From contig CAILHZ010000007.1 of assembly GCA_903834135.1 (NCBI GenBank), positions 121,385 to 185,384 on the forward strand: a DNA stretch of 64,000 nt, written 5' to 3'. The notes under the pieces are model-generated. The model saw nothing but the letters and a program-made list of their open reading frames with translations, was not told the origin of the DNA and did not search any database. Positions 57,359 to 64,000 of this stretch are shown here, piece after piece. Numbering within the stretch: position 1 is the first letter of the stretch; every line of letters starts with the position of its first letter. The translations under genes were made by a program, and so were the position numbers. This DNA is from an uncultured Opitutia bacterium (GTDB taxonomy: Bacteria; Verrucomicrobiota; Verrucomicrobiia; Opitutales; Opitutaceae).

Positions 57359-58999
57359 ATGGCCACACCGACTTTCGTATACCAAGATCCTTTCCCGCTC
57401 GGTCCTGACTCAACCGAATATCGTCTTCTGTCTAAAGAAGGTGTTCGTACGAGTACTATAGAGGGGCGCGAAGTTTTACACATTGCACCAGAGTCTCTTG
57501 CTTATCTTGCACAAAATGCGTTTCACGATTGCGCCTTTTATCTAAGGCCATCGCATATTAAACAAGTTGCAGCTATTCTTGATGATCCCGAAGCATCGGA
57601 CAATGACCGATACGTCGCACTCACATTGTTAAAAAATGCAGAAATTGCTTCAGGCGGTATCTTACCTATGTGCCAAGATACCGGAACTGCAGCGATAGTG
57701 GGTAAGAAAGGTGAAACAGTATGGACAGGCAGTAATGACGCTGAGCATTTGAGTCGTGGCGTTTATGAGTGCTACACTAAAGAAAATTTACGCTATTCTC
57801 AAACTGCTCCACTGGATATGTGGAAAGAAGTAAACACAGGCACTAATCTTCCTGCTCAAATTGATTTATATTCCACGCCAGGTAATGCCTATGAATTTTT
57901 GTTTGTCGCAAAGGGTGGCGGCTCAGCAAATAAACTATTTTTATATCAAGAAACGAAAGCTCTTTTAAACCCGAAGTCGTTTGAAGCTTTTGTGGAAGCA
58001 AAACTACCCTACTTGGGAACATCTGCATGCCCTCCATACCATTTAGTTTTTGTAGTAGGTGGAACCAGTGCTGAAGCATGTTTGAAAGTACTGAAGCTTG
58101 GTACTACACGCTACCTCGACTCCTTACCTACAACAGGCAATGAGCACGGCAGAGCATTTCGCGACTTAGAGATGGAAGCTAAGGTTCTTAAAATTGCACA
58201 GAACAGTAAAATTGGTGCTCAATTCGGTGGAAAATATTTTGCCCTCGATGTTCGTGTTATTCGCTTACCACGTCATGGTGCAAGCTGTCCTGTTGGCATG
58301 GGTGTATCATGTAGTGCTGACCGCAATATCAAAGCTAAGATTACTAAAGACGGAATATTCCTAGAAAAACTTGAATTAAATCCGGGGCAGTACATTCCAG
58401 ATAAATTTAGAATTCTAAAAGAAACAGGAATTGTAAAAATCGACTTAACTAAGCCGATGCCAGAAATTTTAGCAGAACTTTCAAAGCATCCTGTCACAAC
58501 ACGTGTTTCTTTAACGGGCCCATTGATAGTCGCTCGTGACTCAGCACATGCAAAATTAAAAGAGCGTCTAGATGCAGGACTTGGTCTGCCTCAATACATT
58601 AAAGATCATCCAGTATATTATGCTGGACCAGCTAAGACACCGGCTGGCTACGCAGCAGGTTCATTCGGACCAACTACAGCAGGCCGTATGGACAGTTATG
58701 TAGATTTATTCCAATCCAATGGTGGCTCAATGGTGATGCTCGCTAAAGGAAACCGCAGCACCCAAGTCACTACGGCATGTAAAAAGCATAAAGGCTTTTA
58801 TTTAGGCTCAATTGGTGGACCTGCGGCAATTCTGGCAAAAGAAAATATCCGTAAAGTAGAACTTCTGGAATACCCAGAACTTGGCATGGAAGCGATTTGG
58901 AAAATTGAAGTAGAAAACTTTCCGGCGTTCATCTTAGTAGACGACAAAGGAAACGATTTCTTTTTTAACACCTGCGGCATTTGCGTACCGCCAAGTTAA
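57359..58999 (+). CDS. fumA: fumarate hydratase, class I (4Fe-4S)
   Basis: 546 aa, E. coli FumA/FumB-like with both domains fused. It interconverts fumarate and malate with an oxygen-sensitive [4Fe-4S] cluster. The three cluster cysteines fall at the same numbers as in E. coli: C105 (LPMCQDTGT), C224 (GTSACPPYH) and C318 (GVSCSADRN). The [19 protein letters not shown] block is also typical. It is 53 bp after the second Gfo/Idh/MocA gene. The symbol denotes the family; it could equally be called fumB. Confidence 0.95.
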   Translation: MATPTFVYQDPFPLGPDSTEYRLLSKEGVRTSTIEGREVLHIAPESLAYLAQNAFHDCAFYLRPSHIKQVAAILDDPEASDNDRYVALTLLKNAEIASGGILPMCQDTGTAAIVGKKGETVWTGSNDAEHLSRGVYECYTKENLRYSQTAPLDMWKEVNTGTNLPAQIDLYSTPGNAYEFLFVAKGGGSANKLFLYQETKALLNPKSFEAFVEAKLPYLGTSACPPYHLVFVVGGTSAEACLKVLKLGTTRYLDSLPTTGNEHGRAFRDLEMEAKVLKIAQNSKIGAQFGGKYFALDVRVIRLPRHGASCPVGMGVSCSADRNIKAKITKDGIFLEKLELNPGQYIPDKFRILKETGIVKIDLTKPMPEILAELSKHPVTTRVSLTGPLIVARDSAHAKLKERLDAGLGLPQYIKDHPVYYAGPAKTPAGYAAGSFGPTTAGRMDSYVDLFQSNGGSMVMLAKGNRSTQVTTACKKHKGFYLGSIGGPAAILAKENIRKVELLEYPELGMEAIWKIEVENFPAFILVDDKGNDFFFNTCGICVPPS

Positions 59000-59020
59000 G
59001 TCGAGCTAACGTACTAAGAA

Positions 59021-59842
59021 TTAAAACTTAACTTTCATCGATATTTTCTCGCCGCCTACATCGTAGCGGCGAATCGATTGATATAAACGATCTTCAGAGA
59101 GACTACTTAAAGTACGTTCAATACCAGATGATCCAAGACGAGCATCAGCATGTGAAGCAGAAGGAAGTGAGGTAGCAAGTAAACGAGCGCGCCGTTCTTC
59201 TGATGGAGATGCGACACGTTCTAAAGGTTCACTCGTATAGTCTGCGTTGGTAACAGACACCAAGTGCGACTCAAGACCAAGTAAATGACTTATCATTTCA
59301 GGCTGCGAAGCTCTTGCTGCTGCTAAATTAGCAGCAATCGAACGTGCTGAAGGTGAATCAATATCACTAAATTCAGTTCTAAAACCTGTAGATTGAAAAC
59401 GTTTATCCTGAACTTCTGCTACCGTTTTGGAAGTTTTGTATCCGACCTGTGCAATAGATGAAGCCTGAGGGTGAGCTATCTCAATAGCCTGCACATTTTC
59501 TTGATGGGAAGTCTTGGGTGTATCAGCTGCAAGTTCTGCAACTGCTTCGGACTGAGCTGTATTCAAACCATGACCCTGAATTCCAGAAAAATGAATATAC
59601 TTATAGCTTACTAAACTAATGGTTAGTGCAGCCGCAGCGCCTAACGTTGCTGGGTGTCTCCGCATATAAGTAAAAGGAGAAACAAGAGATGACCACCAGG
59701 GACGCTTCTCGACAATTGCTGCGAGTTGTTTTGCGCGAAGCTCTTTATCAAAACTACGCCAGAATTCTGGTGCAGGTTGTTCCATACGCTTAAAGCGCAT
59801 CAACCCTTCGATGGTTACTTTCTTTTTATGATCCTGATTCAT
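59021..59842 (-). CDS. probable membrane anti-sigma factor
   Basis: 273 aa; family not recognised. Cytoplasmic N-terminus (about 1-60, including PEFWRSFDKELRAKQLAA), one transmembrane helix at about 66-85 and a periplasmic part of about 185 residues. It has no HxxxCxxC zinc anti-sigma motif. The role is inferred from context: its ATG overlaps the stop of the ECF sigma gene by 1 bp (TAATG), the usual arrangement for a cognate anti-sigma factor. The periplasmic part would be the sensing side. Confidence 0.75.
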   Translation of the reverse strand: MNQDHKKKVTIEGLMRFKRMEQPAPEFWRSFDKELRAKQLAAIVEKRPWWSSLVSPFTYMRRHPATLGAAAALTISLVSYKYIHFSGIQGHGLNTAQSEAVAELAADTPKTSHQENVQAIEIAHPQASSIAQVGYKTSKTVAEVQDKRFQSTGFRTEFSDIDSPSARSIAANLAAARASQPEMISHLLGLESHLVSVTNADYTSEPLERVASPSEERRARLLATSLPSASHADARLGSSGIERTLSSLSEDRLYQSIRRYDVGGEKISMKVKF

Positions 59843-60477
59843 TAGCTAATATAGGCTTTCATTTCAGCCTGTAAAAGTTGTTTAGCGTAATGCAGACGGG
59901 AACGCACGGTTCCAACCGAGCAGTCCATAACTTCGGCAATCTCTTGATGGCTGAGTCCGTCTATTTCGAATAAAGTGATCACGGTACGATGCTTGATAGA
60001 CAGTTTTTGCATCGCTTCGTTCAATTTTTCCTGGAGCTCATGCACAAACGTATCTCTATCTGCCCCTGTTTTATCTGTTAGTGCTGATATAAGTTCTTGA
60101 GATACAGGCTCTTCGCTATTCACCGTATCAAGACTCAAGAACGACTTAAACTTGTTCTTACGCAGGTGACTCAGTGTAGAGTTAATAGCGATACGGTAGA
60201 TCCAGGTAAAAAACGATGCTTGTCCCTGAAACCGGTTAATTGCCTGAAATGCTTTAATAAATGCATCCTGAGTAAGATCAGATGCATCTTCACGATTTGA
60301 GGTCATGTGATAGATAACTCCATACAATCTCTCTCTGTATTTGATTATCAAGCGGTCAAACGCAGCGACATCTCCTGCCTGAACTTGTTTTACGATAACA
60401 CTGTCCTGATCGGCCTCTTGAAGCCTTTCGGGGGACGCAACCAGCGTCTTACTGGGAACTTTAACTGCATCCAGCAC
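59842..60477 (-). CDS. ECF RNA polymerase sigma factor (sigma-E-like)
   Basis: 211 aa. Region 2 (FDRLIIKYRERLYGVIYHMT, DLTQDAFIKAFQAINRF, FFTWIYRIAIN) recognises -10 and melts DNA; region 4 (LSIKHRTVITLFEIDGLSHQEIAEVMDC followed by SVGTVRSRLHYAKQLL) recognises -35. A slightly long N-terminal leader (about 30 residues) precedes region 2. Its downstream neighbour looks like its anti-sigma factor. Regulon unknown; envelope stress is plausible by analogy with RpoE. Confidence 0.94.
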   Translation of the reverse strand: MLDAVKVPSKTLVASPERLQEADQDSVIVKQVQAGDVAAFDRLIIKYRERLYGVIYHMTSNREDASDLTQDAFIKAFQAINRFQGQASFFTWIYRIAINSTLSHLRKNKFKSFLSLDTVNSEEPVSQELISALTDKTGADRDTFVHELQEKLNEAMQKLSIKHRTVITLFEIDGLSHQEIAEVMDCSVGTVRSRLHYAKQLLQAEMKAYIS

Positions 60478-60532
60478 AGGTCAGGAATTTATACTCAAAA
60501 TAAGTAAGATCAAATGAAAAACTAAAGCTTCC

Positions 60533-61579
60533 TTAGGCCTTTAAAGCCCCTACTTGGGCCTTAAGTACCTCGGTCAAGGAAAGTAACAAAGGAACTGCAC
60601 TAATTGTGTCTTGGTAAGGCAAAATTTGAGCCCGAGCAGACTCAATTTCAAAGTCTATAGACTTCACTACACTGGCAAAGATCCCAAAGGTCTTCATTTG
60701 CTTAAGCCTTAATTCCAATTGCGGGGTTGTTTTGCCACAAATCTCTAGTTCTAGCTGTTTTTGTTCATCTAACGAGAGGCATTCTTTAAGCGCAAACAAA
60801 GGTAAAGTCATTTTACCACTGATTAAGTCTGTTCCTAGAGTTTTACCTATACGTTTTTCATCACCGAAAAAATCAACTAAATCATCATAGATTTGGTAGG
60901 CGATACCTAGGTGATTTCCAAATTGAGCAGATCTTTGAACAACCTCGGAATTTTGACCGGTAAGGCGAGTTCCCAATAAGCATGATACACGAAATAACTC
61001 ACCAGTCTTAAGTTGGATGACTCGGTTGTAATCTTCCTTTGAAATCAAATTAGTTCCACGTCTTAAGGTTTGGACAATTTCGCCCGCACAGACCTTACGC
61101 ATCGAATCAGATACCACAGCACATACCTCCGTTGTAGAGAATTGCGTCGCCAAAAATAGGGCATGCGCAAACAAAGCATCTCCTAGAAGAACGGAGGAAG
61201 CAGGACCATAAGCTTTAACTGCAGTTGGATTACCACGTCTTAAATCTGCCCCATCCATAATATCATCATGGACCAAGGTAGCTAAATGAATGAGTTCAAC
61301 GACTGCAGCGGCCCGAACAAGATCATCTGAAATAACACCCGGTCCCTTCCAACCACTAAAAAAGACAAGTGCTGGACGGATTCGCTTTCCAGAAGAATCT
61401 AAACAAAACTCAGCCATTTCTCTGATTTCTGGCTCAAAATAGGTCAATTGCGCCTTCATCAAAACATCCAGAGCTGCCATCTGTGGCTTAACCAGATCAA
61501 AGGCAGTCATAAAATCACTACTCCCTTTTATAAGGTGCGTAGTGGTGTTCATCTTTGATTCGCCTTGGACCGTGCTCAT
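60533..61579 (-). CDS. polyprenyl diphosphate synthase (long-chain trans-prenyltransferase)
   Basis: 348 aa, IspB-like. Both aspartate-rich motifs are present: HDDIMDGADLRRG (first, about residues 98-110) and IYDDLVDFFGDE (second). It makes the isoprenoid tail of a respiratory quinone, probably octaprenyl or heptaprenyl; chain length cannot be read from sequence. An ATG ten codons in (61552) is an alternative start. It runs away from the AT-rich region at 61580-62549. Confidence 0.92.
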   Translation of the reverse strand: MSTVQGESKMNTTTHLIKGSSDFMTAFDLVKPQMAALDVLMKAQLTYFEPEIREMAEFCLDSSGKRIRPALVFFSGWKGPGVISDDLVRAAAVVELIHLATLVHDDIMDGADLRRGNPTAVKAYGPASSVLLGDALFAHALFLATQFSTTEVCAVVSDSMRKVCAGEIVQTLRRGTNLISKEDYNRVIQLKTGELFRVSCLLGTRLTGQNSEVVQRSAQFGNHLGIAYQIYDDLVDFFGDEKRIGKTLGTDLISGKMTLPLFALKECLSLDEQKQLELEICGKTTPQLELRLKQMKTFGIFASVVKSIDFEIESARAQILPYQDTISAVPLLLSLTEVLKAQVGALKA

Positions 61580-61840
61580 AGCTGAAGTTAAAAAAGTATA
61601 AGGCAGTGCTTTATATGACCAATTAAAATGCGAAAAATCATCTCATGGATGAGACTTATAATTTATTTTCCCTACTACTAATCGTACAGTTACTGCCCAA
61701 GTTAAGTGTCGCCAATAGGTTGATAAGATGACCAAACATAAGTCTTAGCTGGAAAATCCCGTTTTATGCGGGTCTAATTCAAGGGTATTGATTAGAATTG
61801 AAGTATATTGGCGTTTTTAGTGAAAAATCGTCGTTTTATT

Positions 61841-61915
61841 GCGATTTTAGGCTAATAATTGATTAAAATGACCTATTTCTTTCTTAATTAGGCCATTTAT
61901 TGTGAAATTTATTAG
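61841..61915 (+). repeat. degenerate AT-rich repeat, unit 1
   Basis: About 75 bp that aligns, by eye, over its whole length with 62016-62089: shared GCG-TTTT start, GCTAA, TTGAT-AAAAT-ACCTATTT core, TTTATT and ATTAG end. Both lie in the non-coding region upstream of accB. Function unknown. Confidence 0.5.
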
Positions 61916-62015
61916 AAAGTAAGCTATATTTTAGGCTACAGCTAAGGAAATTGACCATGACGAATGATTATTTTGGCAATTTTAGCTATTTTGAGCACCA
62001 AATGACCTATTTATT

Positions 62016-62089
62016 GCGTTTTTGAGCTAAATTTGATGAAAATAACCTATTTTAAGTATGATTCTGGCTGTTTATTATAAATCGATTAG
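62016..62089 (+). repeat. degenerate AT-rich repeat, unit 2
   Basis: Second copy of the unit at 61841-61915, offset about 175 bp. Partial extra copies of the ACCTATTT core occur at 62005-62012 and 62220-62227. The copies are too diverged to be a recent duplication. Confidence 0.5.
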
Positions 62090-62191
62090 CTTAGTAAGTA
62101 TAAATTAGATTATTCCTCAGCAAATAATAGATTAAGCTATTTAAAATACCTAAATAATAGGTTTTTTGAGGTGTTTTTGATGAATAAAAGC

Positions 62192-62209
62192 TAAAATAAG
62201 CTTATTTTA
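62192..62209. repeat. 18 bp perfect palindrome
   Basis: TAAAATAAGCTTATTTTA is self-complementary and centred at 62200/62201, about 340 bp upstream of accB. It could bind a dimeric regulator or be an incidental AT-rich palindrome. Confidence 0.45.
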
Positions 62210-62300
62210 TCTAATTTTAACCTATTTAAATTTAAATTCCTTATTAGCTATAAGGATCCTTAAGAAACTATCAGTGAAAACTACGTTTTAGGACTAAAAA

Positions 62301-62336
62301 TGGGCTAAAATCGTGTATTTTGCATATTTTAGCCCA
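62301..62336. terminator. terminator-like hairpin in the accB upstream region
   Basis: Perfect 11 bp inverted repeat TGGGCTAAAAT / ATTTTAGCCCA around a 14-base loop. AT-rich flanks occur on both sides but no long T tract follows directly. If transcription toward accB starts further upstream, this could act as an attenuator; otherwise it may end a small RNA. No ORF reads into it. Confidence 0.4.
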
Positions 62337-62549
62337 ACCTTAAAATTACATAAATATCTCATTTTTATACATGAAAGTATCAAATATGAGCGAAAAATGC
62401 CCAATTTAGTGTCATTTTCACTAAAAAAGTGCCTTTTCTGAATTATTCACAAATTGAAAGATTGATTAAATAGAAACAAAAGTATTGAACGAACTACTGC
62501 ATATTTCGACTAACCTCGAGTAACCTAAAATACTTTAACAAGGCAACCC

Positions 62550-63026
62550 GTGGACTTAAAACAGATCAAACAAATCATCGAGCTAATGAAACGCTCAGAT
62601 CTCTCCGAATTCGCCTTCGAAGAGGATGGCCTTAAAATCAAAATTTGCAGAGGCGCTAATGGTCTACCCGTGGTTTCATCCACCCCTACTCCAGTTTATG
62701 CACCTGCAGTAACAGCTCCTGTAGCAGCTCCAATCGCTGCTCCCCAAGCAGTATCACTGGCACCAGCAGCTACTGACGAAGCCGGCGTAACATATATTAA
62801 GTCACCAATGGTAGGTACTTTCTATCGCTCCGCATCACCAGAAAGTAAGCCTTTTGCTGAGGCGGGCACTAAAGTCACCGCTACTAGCGTTATTTGTATT
62901 ATCGAAGCCATGAAGATCATGAATGAAATTCAGGCTGAAACACAGGGTACTATCATTGAAGCTCTTGTCGAAAACGGGCAACCTGTGGAGTACGGCCAGA
63001 AGCTCTTTAAGGTAAAGCAAAACTAG
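62550..63026 (+). CDS. accB: acetyl-CoA carboxylase biotin carboxyl carrier protein
   Basis: 158 aa starting at GTG. An N-terminal helical region (1-35) that contacts biotin carboxylase, an Ala/Pro/Val-rich flexible linker (about 40-75) and a C-terminal biotinyl domain with EAMKIMNE, biotin lysine K122. It carries CO2 between AccC and AccAD in the first step of fatty-acid synthesis. accC follows after 100 bp. Confidence 0.97.
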   Translation: MDLKQIKQIIELMKRSDLSEFAFEEDGLKIKICRGANGLPVVSSTPTPVYAPAVTAPVAAPIAAPQAVSLAPAATDEAGVTYIKSPMVGTFYRSASPESKPFAEAGTKVTATSVICIIEAMKIMNEIQAETQGTIIEALVENGQPVEYGQKLFKVKQN

Positions 63027-63126
63027 GCAAGTTGAGTCTATCTGCAGATAAACTGCACAAAACTCAATATTTAGTCCCTTAACGGGACTTGGAACACCTT
63101 ACATACACTTTCTCAAATCGATTTAA

Positions 63127-63948
63127 ATGATCCAAAAAGTACTCATCGCTAATCGCGGAGAAATAGCACTGCGCATCGTGCGTGCCTGTCGCGAACTTGG
63201 AATCAAAACCCTAGCGGTCTATTCCGAAGCAGACGTCCAATCACTACATGTACAATTAGCTGATGAAGCCATCTGTATCGGTGGACCTAAGAGTTCAGAC
63301 AGCTACCTAAGAGCCGATCGCATCATGAGTGCAGCAGAAATTGCAGATGTTGATGCAATTCACCCAGGTTACGGTTTCTTATCTGAAAACGCTAAATTTG
63401 CTGAACAGTGTGAATCGTGTAATATAAAATTTATTGGCCCTAAATCGAAATCGATTAAGATCATGGGCGACAAAGCAATTGCTAAGGATACCGTTAAGAA
63501 AGCGGGTGTCCCAACAGTACCAGGAAGCGATGGCCCTATCGAAAGCGAAGTACAAGCCGTCAAAATTGCACGCACTATTGGCTATCCCGTTATCATCAAA
63601 GCTGTAGCAGGTGGTGGTGGTCGAGGAATGCGTATAGCACACAATGATGTATCGCTTGCTAAAGAATTTTTTGTGGCAAAGAACGAGGCAGAAAAGGCCT
63701 TCGGTAACGGAGCGCTATATTTAGAAAAGTATATCGAGCGCCCACGCCATATTGAATTCCAAATTCTAGGTGATAAGTTTGGTAAAATAATTCATCTAGG
63801 TGAACGAGACTGTTCAGTGCAGCGTAGGCATCAAAAACTCATCGAAGAGTCACCCTCCCCTTTCCTTACTCCAGATCTTAGGAAAAAAATGGGTAAGGCA
63901 GCAGTACGTGCAGCAGAAGCTGCTGAATACGAAAATGCAGGAACGATA
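63127..63948 (+). CDS. accC: acetyl-CoA carboxylase biotin carboxylase subunit, 3' truncated by adapter
   Basis: First 274 residues of a family of about 450. [20 protein letters not shown] start, the ATP-grasp Gly-rich loop [15 protein letters not shown] and [20 protein letters not shown] are intact. The true sequence should continue NAGTI-EFL; instead residues 275-280 (DRKSVV) and the stop are encoded by Illumina adapter beginning at 63948. It carboxylates the biotin of AccB with ATP and bicarbonate. The truncation is technical, not biological. Confidence 0.96.
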
Positions 63949-64000
63949 GATCGGAAGAGCGTCGTGTAGGGAAAGAGTGTCTTCGCCTGTGTAGATCTCG
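63948..64000 (+). other. Illumina TruSeq adapter contamination
   Basis: 63948-63980 is the reverse complement of the TruSeq universal adapter (begins AGATCGGAAGAGC), 63981-63988 is an 8-base index (CTTCGCCT, complement of i5 AGGCGAAG) and 63989-64000 is the start of the P5 region. It is not genomic and should be trimmed. The contig therefore ends at or near 63947. Confidence 0.98.

Larger units (their letters stand above)
61580..62549. other. 970 bp AT-rich non-coding region with degenerate repeats
   Basis: No ORF or RNA gene is recognisable between the divergent polyprenyl synthase and accB. It must hold both promoters. It is much more AT-rich than its surroundings and contains recurring GCTAA, ACCTATTT and TTGAT-AAAAT strings, an 18 bp palindrome, an 11 bp inverted repeat and one DnaA-box-like TTATTCACA (62443-62451). 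Candidate roles are replication-origin-like DNA, a long regulatory leader or decayed repeats; none is established. Confidence 0.6.

Noticed and set aside
61757..61772. CCCG/CGGG hairpin upstream of the polyprenyl synthase gene
   Set aside because: Stem is only 4 bp and could occur by chance; not called as a terminator.
61841..62230. CRISPR-like array
   Set aside because: The repeats are diverged, irregularly spaced and lack uniform spacers; no cas genes are present.
61580..62549. Chromosomal replication origin
   Set aside because: Only one DnaA-box-like site is seen and no dnaA, dnaN, gidA or parAB is nearby; AT-richness alone is not enough, so it is reported only as an unexplained region.

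Overview
This is chromosomal sequence from a Gram-negative bacterium, most likely a marine-type Verrucomicrobiota (PVC superphylum, Opitutae-like). That placement is inferred from the gene set: a secreted sulfatase, several Gfo/Idh/MocA oxidoreductases, SufU-SufS, lysine/alanine-rich tails on ribosomal proteins, and KdsD, which implies a Kdo-containing LPS. No rRNA is present to confirm it. No phage, transposon or CRISPR is visible.

Layout. 81-1613 (+) is an exported sulfatase. From 44403 down to 1610 almost everything reads leftwards as one ~43 kb block. It begins with tRNA-Thr, tuf and tRNA-Trp, followed by secE-nusG-rplKAJL-rpoBC, a HAD phosphatase gene, the str operon (rpsL-rpsG-fusA), the S10 operon (rpsJ to rpsQ), the spc operon (rplN to secY), an adenylate-kinase-like remnant, map, and the alpha operon (rpsM-rpsK-rpsD-rpoA-rplQ). 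It ends with a small zinc-ribbon membrane protein, guaA, hisD-hisC-hisB-hisH, gltA, pdxJ, acpS, an unknown membrane protein and nnr. Clear rho-independent terminators sit after rplQ, rpsE, rpoC and rplL and divide the block into transcription units.

44626-63948 is a patchwork of short operons. It holds an Ldh-family dehydrogenase (+); a four-gene unit with a TPR protein, ExbB, an unusual ExbD and an unknown protein (-); sufU-sufS (+); an exported two-domain VOC protein, a Gfo/Idh/MocA oxidoreductase and a LysM lipoprotein (-); kdsD, a second Gfo/Idh/MocA oxidoreductase and class I fumarase (+); an ECF sigma factor with a probable anti-sigma factor and a polyprenyl synthase (-); a 970 bp AT-rich non-coding region with degenerate repeats; and accB plus the start of accC (+). 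The last 53 bases are Illumina adapter, so accC is cut by an assembly artefact.

Most of the window is core information processing plus housekeeping metabolism (His, GMP, TCA cycle, PLP, fatty-acid, isoprenoid and Fe-S pathways). The most unusual signals are departures from conserved sequence inside this core: an RNA polymerase beta-prime subunit that has lost three of the four cysteines of its second zinc site, a P-loop-less adenylate kinase homologue kept in the adk slot between secY and map, and an ExbD whose proton-carrying Asp is Asn.
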